Notes under the pieces: model-generated
What the model was told of the DNA's origin: nothing
What the model saw: the letters and a program-made list of their open reading frames with translations, nothing else
Databases searched by the model: none
Made by a program: the position numbers and the translations under genes
Part shown: positions 33,844 through 45,882 of the stretch, in pieces
How the letters are laid out: every line of letters starts with the position of its first letter
Position numbering within the stretch: the stretch's first letter is position 1
Assembly (NCBI RefSeq): GCF_001540865.1
Contig: NC_033623.1
Location: 11,803,286 to 11,867,285 of the forward strand
DNA: 64,000 nt
Direction of reading: 5' to 3'
Source of the DNA: Ananas comosus
Lineage: Eukaryota; Streptophyta; Magnoliopsida; Poales; Bromeliaceae

Positions 33844-35397
33844 TCACCACTCCTTGTTATGATCGACGCCATTCATGTTGTTGCCATTTGCTGCTGTCGC
33901 CGCCGCCGCGGCCGCAATGGTGCCCTCCTTTCTGCTGCCGCTCCTAATCTTAAGGAAGCCATACAGCTTCTTGAATTCCTTCAATGTGTTCTCCCCGGAG
34001 AGCCCCAGCCCCGACGGTCCTCCGTCCCCGTTGGCGATCTCATCGAATTTCCGGGCGGACCAGCTCTCGTTGAGCCTCCGCCCCACGGTGCTGCTTCTGG
34101 GCCCGCAATTCGACGCCTGCAGCTGCTGCTGCTGCTGCTGCTGCAGGAGGGCGCTGATGACGGACTTGATCGCCCGGCTGGGGGATCCCCGGTTGGCGAT
34201 CATGATCTCGCCCACCTCGGCGGGGCTGAGGCGGGCCCCGGACTGGAACCCCTCCTCGACCTGCGGGTAGAGTTTGTGATCCCTCAGCCCCAGGTAGCTG
34301 CTCGCCAGCGTCTTGAACGCCGCGAAGTCGCAGAGCGGGAAGTGGATGTGCACGTCCAGGCGCCCCGGCCGGAGGACCGCGGGATCCAGCGTCTCCTTCC
34401 CCCCGGCCCCGCTCATCGTGAACACCATCACCCTCTCGTCGCCGCAGCACGAGAAGATCCCGTCCATGAAGCCCAGGATCCCCGTCAGCCGCCGCTCGGG
34501 CTCGGGCTCGGGCGCGGCGAGGTGGCGGTCGAGGTCCTCCACGAGGATCAGGGAGCGGGGCGTCGTGCGGAGGAGGAGCGCGCGGGGGTCGGGGGCGCGC
34601 GCGAGGTCGAGGTCGTAGACGTCGTACCCGAGGAACCGGGCCATGGCGGCGGCGAACGAGGACTTGCCCGTGCCGGGCGCGCCGTAGAGGAGGTAGCTGC
34701 GCCGCCACACGCGCCCCAGCCGGTGGTAGTACGCGCGGCCCTTCAGGAACGCCTCCAGGTCCGCGCGGACGCGCGCCTTCAGCTCCGCGTCCATCGCCAC
34801 CGCGTCGAGCGTCGCCGGGTGCGCGAACGCCGCGCCGGCGCTCCAGCCCCCCCCGCCGCCGGGGGAGTTGGTGAAGAGGCGGAGCCCGCGGCGCCGGAGC
34901 TCGATCTCGTCGGCCACGGACTCGACGTGCTGCAGGTAGGGCCGGAGCACCCGCGTCCGGTCCTGCCGCCGCACGCGCAGGACGAGCGCGCCGGCGCCGG
35001 CGTCGGACCAGGAGAGGCGGGCGCCGAGATAGGAGTCGTGGGCGGAGTGGCGCGGGGCGAGGTGGAGGGCGAAGTCGTTGGGCTTGCGCGCCGACGAGGA
35101 GATCGCCGCCGCGTCGGCGTCTTCGAGGGACGGCAGCGACGCCACGTACGCGGCCGCCTTCCGGTACAGCGGGTTCTCCTCCTCCTCCTGCCTGCCGCTA
35201 CCGCCGCCTTCTTTTATGTACTTGGGTATCTCGAAGTATTGGTAGACCTGCGCACGCTCGTCCAGCCACCGCCACCACCGTCCCAGCAGATAAATAAGAG
35301 ATTTTAGAGATAGAACGATCCGCAATATCGCCACGCCGCACGCAGCGGATACCACGATAGACGACGGACTCATGCCGCCGCCGCCGCCGATATACAT
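33844..35397 (-). CDS. AAA-ATPase, At2g46620-like (BCS1-type, membrane-anchored)
   Basis: A single exon of 517 residues, strongly GC-rich. Residues about 12-39 form a hydrophobic N-terminal anchor (SIVVSAACGVAILRIVLSL), followed by the plant AAA-associated (ASD) region to about 190. The AAA core has Walker A GAPGTGKSS at 239-247, Walker B SLILVEDLDRHL near 282-293, and the second region of homology DPAVLRPGRLDVHI at 338-351 with its arginines. HFPLCDFAAFKTLASSYLG after it is typical of the At2g46620 branch (recalled). Plant members hydrolyse ATP at ER, mitochondrial or other membranes; the substrate is unknown. A CAG/CTG repeat encodes a poly-Gln stretch at 419-425, and the C-terminus has an Ala run. 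The start is the first ATG; Met9 is an alternative. A 504-residue plus-strand frame over the same DNA is a high-GC shadow. Confidence 0.95.
   Translation of the reverse strand: MYIGGGGGMSPSSIVVSAACGVAILRIVLSLKSLIYLLGRWWRWLDERAQVYQYFEIPKYIKEGGGSGRQEEEENPLYRKAAAYVASLPSLEDADAAAISSSARKPNDFALHLAPRHSAHDSYLGARLSWSDAGAGALVLRVRRQDRTRVLRPYLQHVESVADEIELRRRGLRLFTNSPGGGGGWSAGAAFAHPATLDAVAMDAELKARVRADLEAFLKGRAYYHRLGRVWRRSYLLYGAPGTGKSSFAAAMARFLGYDVYDLDLARAPDPRALLLRTTPRSLILVEDLDRHLAAPEPEPERRLTGILGFMDGIFSCCGDERVMVFTMSGAGGKETLDPAVLRPGRLDVHIHFPLCDFAAFKTLASSYLGLRDHKLYPQVEEGFQSGARLSPAEVGEIMIANRGSPSRAIKSVISALLQQQQQQQLQASNCGPRSSTVGRRLNESWSARKFDEIANGDGGPSGLGLSGENTLKEFKKLYGFLKIRSGSRKEGTIAAAAAATAANGNNMNGVDHNKEW
34121..34145. 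repeat. (CTG)n / (CAG)n repeat inside the AAA-ATPase gene
   Basis: Seven to eight CTG units on plus, encoding poly-Gln (residues about 419-425) on minus, just after the AAA core. Confidence 0.9.
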
Positions 35398-35786
35398 CTT
35401 GATCTCAATTGCGAGAAATGGAAGTGCGACGAAAGGAGAGGAAAAAGCGTGGGCGCAGGAGAAATGAGGGAGAGAGAGAGAGAGGGCGGTTTTATGCGGG
35501 AGATGGATGGTAGGAGACGGGCGTTCGCCGGCCTTGTGTTAGTCAAAGAAGTGGGGAGGGGAGAGGAAGAAAAATAAAACAATCGGAAGGAGGGAGTGAG
35601 GGGGCATGAACGCAAAGGCGTAGTTGAGAAGCCAAAGGGTAGCAGTTCTCAATTTTTATATTAATTTTTGTTTCATTTTTTTATTTTAGTTTTATATAAT
35701 ATTTATTATATATATTTTTGGGAGAGAATAAGATTACATCATAAAGTAAACCCCTAATATTGTTGATACGCAGCTAGTAAGAGTTA

Positions 35787-36011
35787 GGCTTCGTTTCAGA
35801 TTACGGGAAGATTGTGTTATGTGCGGTGAGAAACGACGATGAAAAAATACTTTATTGGTTTCCGTACGTAATATTGCGTTCTGCACATTGCGGTTAGTCG
35901 GTTATGATATATTTTCTGATCGTCCTATCGGAGGAAGCGTACTCCTATATACTTTTTCTCAACTCCATTCTAACTAATTGCGTTGGATCTACCTCAATAC
36001 CAAGCTAAGCC
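35787..36011. mobile_element. Tourist-like MITE with TTA target site
   Basis: A 225-bp element flanked by TTA (35784-35786 and 36012-36014). It starts GGCTTCGTTTCAGATTACGG and ends TCAATACCAAGCTAAGCC. Inverted relative of 11617-11844. It lies about 390 bp upstream of the AAA-ATPase start. Confidence 0.78.
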
Positions 36012-36378
36012 TTAATTTTTCGTGTTTTTAAAAATATATAAATATCTATACTTACAATTTTTTAGTTAATAACATTACTTGAAAATTCATGCTACATTAT
36101 TAACGGTATAATTCACATTAAGACTCTTCTGTTAGTATCGTACAGATTTTGAAGCTATCCGATAGCTAAAAAATTACAAGCACGTTGAATTTTAATATTT
36201 TTGAAACTACAAAAGCTCTCGGTGATATTATTGTTCAATTCTAAATATTATTATTAAATTTTAAAGGTTAAATCTTAACTGTCCACGTATCGCAACATGA
36301 CGACACATCAATAATACCGTAGGACATAAATTGTGGGGACTCGAGAGCATGCAAGATCACAAGTTACCTGCTTCGCTT
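36012..36378. other. Unique DNA left of duplication copy B
   Basis: AT-rich stretch with no gene. It ends at the point where the match to base 1 of the window begins. Because copy A starts at the window edge, I cannot tell whether the duplication really begins here. Confidence 0.6.
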
Positions 36379-39300
36379 ATTTTAAAATAAAATAAAATAA
36401 CTCGATTTTAAATTTAAAATCTTCAATACCAACAATCCATTTTTTAGCCGGTTATACTAGAAACAATGAGGAAGACAATTGAAGGAATTCCATGAGGGAT
36501 GGCGAGGCTTTCCAGATCAGATACGGGATCATGGCCAATCACACCCAATTGCAGCGCAGCAGGATTGATTAATGGAGGAGATTTTTAAATTAAATCTTAG
36601 GTGGGAGGACGAGGACGGCGACGTGGGCCAGAGGTTTTATTATCTCTTATTAATCACACTATCTTATTAATTTTTTTTTAAAAATAACTACGCACTTTTA
36701 ATCAGAAACTATCTTCGTCGATCTAATTTAATTCTTATGTTAGTACATTTACCTGGTATCTATACGAAGCCCTATGTCATAACATCAATAATTTATAAAT
36801 ATAATATACCCTTCGATAAATTGGCATACACAAAATGAGCTATAATATAATTAACTTATACACGCATTAATGATAGTGCTCTTAATTAGATCGCTAACAC
36901 ATGATGGACAGATTTTAATTTTCTTTTTTTTCATCTTCCATCTTTACGTACATTTGCTTTAGCTGCGAATTTATGAGTTGGTTGGTAGCAGCGGCATTCA
37001 AATGAACGGGTGGTGCAACTTGTTGACATTTTAGGCTTTATGCGGAAAAGTCATCATGACTTGGTAAAGATCTTCTCTAATAAATGTCAAGTCCATTTTC
37101 AACCCAATTTTTGCGATTTGAAAAATACAATCCGCACACCCTTTCATACAATATCCATTTTATTACAAAATTATTGAAAAGTACAAATTGTTTATTACTT
37201 TTAGTATTAAAAAATATAATAATAAGATAAATGAGTAAATTTGATCATATAGAGTGTCTACGGTATAAGATTTATGGTTATATTATAGATGTATAAAGAG
37301 CATTGTTCTTATATTCCGCTTTAGTGTACTGTTTCAATTTTTCATTTACTTTTTATTAAATTTTAGTCGGCTTAATTATACTACATCGTAAAGTTCGTAC
37401 ATAATCAATTAATATTTTTGCTATGGTGTATTGCTATCAACTAAATATTGTCCCAAAATATCTTTTCTTTTTATGGTAATTACCAATTTAGGTTCGATTT
37501 ATACCGTAACCCTCTGAAAAAAAGATGCAACCGGATCGTGGGTACGAGTGGGAATCCATCGTTAGTTAGCAGTTAAATGACTTGAATGTATTCTATCGCT
37601 GATAAATTTGAAAGCGATTTTGCAGTGCACGGAACTGTAGAGAAATTGCGATCGCTGGGACATTATTATTATTATGATTCATTCACGGGTGGTTTCACTC
37701 AACAAAGGGTGCTCAAATGGTGGCTCCCGTAGCCTTGGACCACTTCCCACACCAAGTCAAATGAAATGGCACGCCATTGTTGAGTACATGAAATTTTGGC
37801 ACCGTAACATCCCAAGGACACTTCATTAGAGAGGGCCATAATTTTGACTCTTTCATAAGGTACATGAAATGATGAGCGTCCCTGAAATCCAAGCAAAAAT
37901 TGTAGGTGAAAGTGTATGGAGACCCCTCAACTAAACGACGTTTTGAAATAGACCCATTATTGTTTTTTTTTTTTTTTTGGAGAGTTTTACTGTTCATAAA
38001 AACTATTAAATTTGATGTATCTGCTCATGGATTTTATAAACAATTCAATTGTGCAGCAACTTTGATTTATTCAGTTTTAAAAATATAAGAATGTTAAGAA
38101 TGAGAGGCTATTTTAAAATTGCCTATAGTGAAGATAGGAAAATATATATATATATATATAAAACTTATATATGAATTATAGATCATCTTGATTCGGCTAT
38201 CTTATCTTTTAAAGTTTTAATTTTAGAATCTAATTTTTTAATTTAAATAATTTGATGGCTTTTTGGATGCAAAAATTTAAGCTACTCATTTACTATAATT
38301 AACTTATGATTATGTAAATTGTATAAATTTTACTAACTAAATCCGTAAAAATAAACAGCTCGCGTATTTAAATTTTAAAGTTAAAGAGTCACTAATTAAC
38401 TTGTATCAAATAAATTACGAAGTCAGATAATAAAATTAAATTTTTTGCAGATTAGATAATCAAATCCAAATATTATTACCACTTTTTGAGGCAATAGCCC
38501 ATATTTTATTTATTTATTTTAGGGTCTCTGCATGTCACACTAAAGTATTAGCAACATCATTACTACTCCACCATAAAGTTGGTTCAATCTAATGATGTTC
38601 TACCATAAATGAGTAAGCAAGTATTAATGTGGAGCTGCATTTTAGATGTTCAAGACCTATTACAAGTACAAAAATTTCCAATCTCATTATACAAGACTTA
38701 AATTGTTGGCCACTAATGCAACAACCTAAATTCAATGATAGTAACACTTTACTTGCATAACTTACACAACCTTAAAATAAATAAATAAAAAAAAATCCAA
38801 TTTTATAGTAAAACACAAAGTAAAGAATATAAGAAGAGTTTAAGCATTCCAAGCATGCCCAAATTACCGTGGGCTCGGATCTTTCGAACTAAATTATAAC
38901 ACATTAGCTAATTGAGTTAAGCGAGATTTTATCAAATTTGTTGAATTTGGTTTGGTTCGAGTCTCATTATTGAAATTGGTATTTTTCGCTTGGAACGTGG
39001 GGGGCTGTATTTGGGTACCCAAAACATTATTGTACGGAGTATTTTGATTCAAAATTTATTATATTTTGAAAATTAATATTGTATTATTTTATATTAGAAA
39101 TGATAAGTATATATGTAATTTATTAATCCATTTTGATGAGAGAGTGTTAAAAATTAGTATATTCTAACTAATGAACTGCTAATTCTTTTTATAATAAAAC
39201 TATCTCTTAATTTATAGTAATTTAGTATTTTTATTATTTAGAAATCTATAATAATTTCACTACTCTCCTAATTGTGGCTACATTCAATTCTCATTAAATG

Positions 39301-41015
39301 ATAATAATTTAAATATTTTTAATAAAGATATAAAAAATTATCGAAATATTACAAACTGTGAATCAAATGTGCCCTACATTTAATGATAAAAAGTAATTAG
39401 GTATTATTATTATTAAGGTTAATTGTATGAAGCTCTCTATAAACATATCAAATAGCAGATATGTCTCTGCAAAGTTCAACTTTTTATTTTTATGCCTACA
39501 AAAGTTCAATGATATTTATATTTGCTCCTCTGGTTTGTTACTGTTAGTCGCTAGAGCATTGTTTATTTTTTAATAGTATATAACTAAAATAACATTTTTA
39601 TCATCACAAATTTATTTTTTCAAAAGTTTTAACTGTTAGAATTATACAAAAAATGTCATCCCGCTGATTATATAATCATTATTATAATAATATAAGAAGG
39701 ATGAAAAGGTCAATTTATCTCATCACTAATTATGGTTATGTATTTTATATATAATTAACTATATTTTTCTAACAGATTCTAACAGTCGAGATATATTTAA
39801 AAATAATAGAATTTTTATAAAATAAAAATAAAAAATTAAACTTTGTAATGATATATCTGTTATTCGCTATATTTACAGAAAATTATATACAATTAATTAT
39901 TGTTATTATTATTATTTTGGATTTTTATTGGGGATAGAAGAGGTGATAATATAAACCTCCTCTGGCAAACAAAGTATATTCTGAACCGAGAAAGATTCGG
40001 TTGTGCGATCCATGTCAGTGAATTAAATAGGCCCCATAATGATCTTAGCTGCACCTGCAATGCGAGACCAATTTAGATACATACCTAATTTAATTATTTT
40101 TAATAAAAAATAACTTCAAATCCATTGTACCTACGGTAATTGGGTAAGGGGTTAAGAAGGAAGTCTACACTATCATACTTACACCGCATCATCAGTAACA
40201 AATTAATTATATTTTTTTTTAAAAAAAATATAATAAAAATATTTTTCAATTAATTATGATGAGTAAATCCGAAAGTACTGTTTGGTTCGGGTATAAGTAA
40301 GAACTAGCTATTACAGGGATAGATACAAATATGGGGATAAAAAAAATAGCGTTTGGATGAAAATCGGGTTGTTTCCGGGGATAAGAAAAATAACGTTTGA
40401 ATAGATAATATGGAATAAGAAAAATATTAAGTAGTTTTATATAAAAAATGGAGGTGTTGGTGGGGATAGTTATAACCGGTTATTATAGATAACCGAGAAC
40501 TGTTTTTCTTAGGTAAAAAATTAGCGTTTGGATATAAAGGGAATAAGGGACTATTCCTATCCCTATCCCCTAATCAAACACTGCCAAAGGGGACAATCCT
40601 ATTAGTTGGGGATGTCATGTCAGTATTATAACTGATGCATTCTAAACTTTTTCGGGGCTGAGGGGCTATTTGATTTTCCAAAGAATGCGAGAAGAAAATT
40701 TTCTTTAAATTTTTTTTGAAAAACCTTTTTTTAAATTTTAAACTTTTAAAAATTAATAAAATTTAGCATTTTTATTTTTCTAAAAAAATTGAAAAACAAA
40801 CATCGTAGTTTCCGTACAAAAATTTTCTAAAAAATATAGCTTTTTCTTGAATCAAATAAGTAAAAAATTTTAAAAAAATCGTAAAAATTCTTTTTTATTG
40901 AAAAAAAATTTCTTATAATTTTTTGAAGAACCAGACGGCCCCTATATAGCTTTATGATTGTAACTGAGGTGCTCTATGATTGTAACTAAGGTTTCAAGTT
41001 CGAAGCATAATTACT

Positions 41016-41016
41016 N
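41016..41016. other. Single N at a collapsed join (about 1.5 kb missing against copy A)
   Basis: The left side matches copy A near 4490-4500 and the right side matches copy A from 6050. The intervening copy-A sequence is absent. Confidence 0.85.
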
Positions 41017-42001
41017 CATTAAGTCATCTCGAATTAAATCTGAATTAAATTTCAACCATAGTTAAAAAATAGTAAAATACCTATTTTATCTCTAATTCAA
41101 AGGTAAATAAGAAAAAATAGTGATGATAGAAGGGTATATTTAGAAGTGTAAAAAGTTAAAATATTTTTTTTGTCTATAACTTAATAATAAATAAGAAAAC
41201 TTGGTAACGATAAAATGATATATTTTGAAGTACAGTATAGAGATAACAGTTGTTCTTAACAGCTCACTAAAAAAATTTAACTTTAGGAATATATTTGAAA
41301 GAACTTTGAACTTTAAAAATGTATTTTTAATATTAGCCCTCTAAGAGGAGTAAATACGAAAGTGGAGAACTTCTCAGGGATATATGAGCAATTGCCTTAT
41401 ATTCTATTATAGGATATACATTTTATATTCCATCATCCATAAATTTTAATTTTTTTCTAAAATTTTTAGTCAAACAAGTAAATAAACTTGAATCTTTCAG
41501 AGGATATGGTATAAGATTTACACCTATACAACAAGTGCACAAGTAAGCATCACTAATGTAATGTAGATACTCAACTTGGTTTCTATACATTTCATTAAAT
41601 AATGCGGTGTCTAAAGTTTCGTATTATTACCGTTTAATTTTGACTGTTAAAAACAAAAAAAAAAAAGACCACCAATTAATTTTCTGTTGAATAATGGTTA
41701 TTTATAAAAAAATAGTTAAATTTTTGACGGTACTAAAATGTTCAAATAAAAAGTTCAAAAAGCAAGTCTCAATTTTGGAATAATAAATGGACTGTTCATA
41801 CATCATTCCCAATATTTAATCTACTTTTGTTTTGCTGTTCCTTTCATTTAAAAGGCCCCCAAAAAAAGCCTATCAAAGGAATCCAAATATTGGCAGACAG
41901 ATATAAAGGCAGTCGGCAAAAAAAGGATATGGAATTTTCCTTATCACAACAAGGTGCTGAGTTATTGTCATAAACTACCATTTTTAATCTTATATATATA
42001 T

Positions 42002-42470
42002 AATTAGGTTAGAATACTATTAATAGTAAAATACTTTTTTTGCTATCAAGTTTTTAACTCTTGGATGAAAAATTGTATCGATTCGAGCTTGAAGTATTTA
42101 GAAATTAAATTTCAAATCTTTTTGACATCATTTATCTAATGATCAAAGGGTTTCAAAATTAGTAATTTTAATGGTTGATATGAGAGGTTTTCTCGTTTAA
42201 CGGTGTAAAGCTATCCAAATTAATTGAATTTTGGTTAGAAAATTTTTTAAACTATTTAGAACAAGATCTATACTCTCGATCATAATTACAAAATTTATAT
42301 CATCACTTTTTAGAGAATATGCATTTTCAGCTATTCATTTTTACGCCCACTTGACGGATAAGAAAACAATATCGGAAAAGTATGAAATTTGATTTCTAGA
42401 TACTTCAAGTGGTATAGATCATTTTCAACAGTGCCGATCGTCGATTTGGAAGCTCCATCATCGAAAACAA
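42002..42470. mobile_element. Fold-back (Mutator-like) element fragment, copy B only
   Basis: Begins TTAGGTTAGAATACTATTAA and carries the family modules GACATCATTTATCTAATGAT and, near the right end, CAGTGCCGATCGTCGATTTG and CATCGAAAAC. The right end is lost before the N at 42492. Copy A has an AT-rich stretch here instead. Confidence 0.5.
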
Positions 42471-42491
42471 ATGGGTGGCAACGGAGTCCGT

Positions 42492-42492
42492 N
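42492..42492. other. Single N at a join in copy B
   Basis: It separates the fold-back fragment from C/T-rich sequence with (CT)n runs and then a MITE tail ending CGAACCAAACGGGCCC at about 42903. None of this is in copy A. Confidence 0.75.
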
Positions 42493-42904
42493 GCCTTCCC
42501 CCCGGCCCTCTCTCTCGCACGCCGCTTTCTCTCGCTCTCTCTCTCTGGACGTCTCTCTCTCTCTCTCTCTCTCTCACACGAACACCTATCATCTTCTATT
42601 GCGTCGTCCTCCCAAATAATCATCACGATCTCCTTCCCTCCATTCGTCATTTCCGCAAAAAATAATATTCAAATGACCACAACAAGGGTAATTTTGGAAA
42701 AAACTATACTTTTATGTCAGGATTACTAAATTTTATAAACTGAACCAAACATATTAATGCTATAAACACTGTAATCTAGTATTACATTACTGTATTAAAC
42801 CAAACGCTCTAATGTAATATTAGTAGTAATCTCACGCCGAAATCCAAGATACCTGGATATGTCGAGATACTTTGTAATATTACATAACTCGAACCAAACG
42901 GGCC

Positions 42905-43135
42905 CTTATGAGTATAGACCCCCTTGTACTCATAAATTTTTAACCGTTGATTGATGAGATGTGTGGTTAGGATAATGGTGGTCTCCACTTAGAATGATAG
43001 TGGTCCCCTAGGGTTGAGTGGGTAGTTGGTTGAATAGTATGATCTAACGGGTGAAAATAATCAATGGAATAAATCTAAGGGCCGAAAACTTATGAGTATA
43101 AGAAAGCTAATACTTATAAAAGAATAGTAGCAGGA

Positions 43136-43143
<8 letters not shown>
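42905..43143. mobile_element. Short TIR MITE, family 1 (copy B), left tip missing
   Basis: Matches 7149-7368. The first bases of the left terminus are replaced by the tail of an unrelated MITE (ending GGGCCC), so the element looks broken or misjoined on the left. Confidence 0.55.
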
Positions 43144-43180
<37 letters not shown>

Positions 43181-43189
43181 TATATAATT

Positions 43190-44100
43190 GTCTGTGGTAC
43201 TTTCGAAGCATGAAGTAGGACATTTAATTTGATGTTCGGCTCCATTATGCAGAATTTATGCTATTATAATTACTTACAAACTAAATTCTATAATTTTTGG
43301 ATATCATTTACGAAGTGATCAAATAGTCTAAAAAATGACTAATTTAATGACCGATGTGATACGTTTGTAAGTTCAACAATGTCGAACAATCTAAATTAAA
43401 TAAAATGTTAATAAAAAGTTTTACTTACCATTGAAAGTAAGATTAATATTTTCGATTTTGAAATTTAAGTTTTTTATCATTATTTTTTATAAAATTTTTA
43501 TTTTCAGCCATTCATTTTGAGATTACTCGTTTATTTGTCAAATAAAATTAAAAAAATTATGAAATTTGGTTTTTTTTTATAGTTGCAATACAGTAAATCA
43601 TATTTAATAGAATCGATCGCCGAATCGGATGTCTTATTATTGGAAATCTACAAGCACCAATAATTTGGTACTTTTAAAAGCATAGGAGCTCAATTATATA
43701 TATATATATAGTAAGTCTCCCGTACTTTCGAAAGTATAGAGACCTCCGTAGTTGTAAGTTGTTTTCGATAATAGAAAATCCGATTTGACGATCGGCTCCG
43801 TTAAATATAATCTACCCTATTGGAATTATTTAGATACCAAATTTTATAATTTTTTGACATCATTTACCAAGCGATCAAAAGGTCTCAAAAATGACTATTT
43901 TAACGACCGATGTGGCACGTTTTTAAGTTCAACGGTGTAGAAGTATCCAAATTAAATGAAAATTTAATAAAAAATTCTGCTTAACATCAATAGCAAGACC
44001 AATACTTCCGATGTGAAATTTGAGTTCTTTACCACTGTTTTTTATGAAATTTTTTTTTTCAGCCGTTCATTTTGAGACTACTCGTTTACTTAACATTTGC
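43190..44100. mobile_element. Two fold-back element fragments (copy B)
   Basis: 43190-43640 corresponds to 7420-7900 and 43700-44100 to 8220-8620, with the same internal modules (GCGATCAAAAGGTCTCAAAA and CCGATGTGGCACGT). The MITE that separates them in copy A (7956-8203) is absent here. Confidence 0.5.
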
Positions 44101-44496
44101 TGCTGCTCAGTCACTATGAACATTACTAGGAATAAATGGTGCGAGTTTTTGCTTTATGTTAAAGTTCTCTGCAATTTATTACTTCGAACTATAACTTTTA
44201 TTGCAATTTAATAGGCTTTACGGGTGGGAATAAATGTTTTTCATAGGATGGAGTGGTGGGAGAGTAAGGCTAAAAAAATAGACAGTAAAATTGTTGTGCA
44301 ATATAAAACTGGCGATGCATTGCAACCAATCTGGGAAGGACAAGCTGTGTCCAGCACTGTTTTTGCAACTCAGAATTATTAGCCTATCTCCCTCAAGAAA
44401 ATTAAAAGTAGTGCAATTAACAATTCAAAATTTTTTTTAAAGAAACATAGAATAAGAGACTGGTTGCGTGACTTTCATCTAGGATAATAAAAAGGT

Positions 44497-44655
44497 TTTT
44501 TTTTTTTTTTAAGAGAAAGGTAATATGTTATCCGTTTCGTTTATTTTTTAAAAAATAAAATTAGCTAGAAATATAAATTAATTAGGATTGAAACTTGGGA
44601 TCTCGGATAGCAACTATCAAATTCTTTATCACTTGCGCTAGGAACGGCCAGTAAT
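44497..44655 (-). mobile_element. tRNA-derived SINE (minus), copy-B counterpart of 9540-9700
   Basis: Poly-T at left, GAGAAAGGTAATATGTTATC, TTAGCTAGAAATATAAATTA, and the complement of the head (CACTTGCGCTAGGAACG) at right. Confidence 0.7.
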
Positions 44656-45598
44656 ACGAAGGTTTTTTAGTTGAGATATAGTTTGGTTTAGAAATAACTG
44701 AGTTATTTGCCTAGATTTGATAAATCTTTCAACAATTGCCCTTCTTAGTTTTTTGAAAACTTTATAAAAGTTTCTAATTAAGGTGTGGGAAAAATAAAAA
44801 TATTACAAAATCTTGGGGTCAAAGTATTTTTTATTTTTATTGTTATTTTGTGAAATGCTTGTTACAATGGGTGATGCTATTCTGGCTGATTCGGAGAGTC
44901 TAGCCATTTATAGGGGGGTCCTGTTATAATTTGCTTTATAAAAAATATGTTATAAAAATCTTATTACAAAAGCTTGTTATAATTTGCATCGTAATTTTTC
45001 CATAAAAATTTTGTACCTCGAACTTTTGTTACATTTTATTTTATATGTATATATTTTTTTGAAAAATTAACATATATTTTCATGGCCCCTTCAGAATCTA
45101 AATTTCGGCTTCGTCTCAGCAATCTAATAAGAGTGTATTTTAATAAAGTTTTACGAGCAAATTAAAGAAGCAAAAATTATCCATAACGAGAAAGCGCCAC
45201 GTAGACTACAGTAACACTGAGCCTTTAATATATGTATTGATAATACATCTTATGACAAAAAGAAGATTACTGTTGCTCAGTGCTAATATTCCTAAACCTC
45301 ATCATCCCAGTTCACATCATTCCTTCCACTAATGTGATATTTTATATATAATAATATATAATAAATGGTAAATAGTAGAATCAGATACCAGCTAAAATAA
45401 TGCTTAGGGGCTGCTTGGTTTGACGTAAAATTACGGAAAAAAAATTTTCGGTGGAAAAAAAAATTTCGGAGGAAAATAAATTTTCGGAGGAAAATAAATT
45501 TTACACTCTTAGCGTTTGGTTTGTAGAAAAAAAAAAAGTTTTCCGTTACGGTTGTTTGGTTGAAAGAAAAAGAAAGGAAAAGAAGAAAAAAGTTAATT

Positions 45599-45599
45599 N
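45599..45599. other. Single N at a collapsed join (about 1.8 kb missing against copy A)
   Basis: The left side corresponds to copy A near 10560 and the right side to copy A from about 12384. The MITEs and SINEs between them in copy A are absent. Confidence 0.85.
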
Positions 45600-45882
45600 T
45601 TTTACCAAAAACATAGGATATTAAATGACACTAATTTAGTAATATAATTAGTAATAATTATCAGAATCTTGATACAAACTATGATTCAGTTTTGATTTAT
45701 CAAACGAACCAAACTCAGAGCTGAACTTAGCTTGCTTGATATTGGTTAAATAGTTTTTTTTAAAAAATAGTAGTAATTAAGAAAAAGAATGTAAGTAGTT
45801 GGAGTGTATCTTAATTGGATTTAGGATCCGATAACCCAAGCTCCGCGCATAATTAGCTTCTTCGTCCTTCCCCACGCGGGCC

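Noticed and set aside
34040..34708. 222-residue minus-strand frame within the AAA-ATPase
   Set aside because: A shifted frame of the same GC-rich gene, rich in Arg and Pro, with no independent support.
33793..35307. 504-residue open frame on the plus strand opposite the AAA-ATPase
   Set aside because: It arises from the very high GC3 of the minus-strand gene; its translation is low-complexity Arg/Pro/Gly/Ala-rich and resembles no protein, while the minus strand has complete Walker A/B motifs.
42389..42729. Overlapping frames with Ser/Leu-rich translation in copy B
   Set aside because: They cross a single N and come from (CT)n microsatellite DNA.
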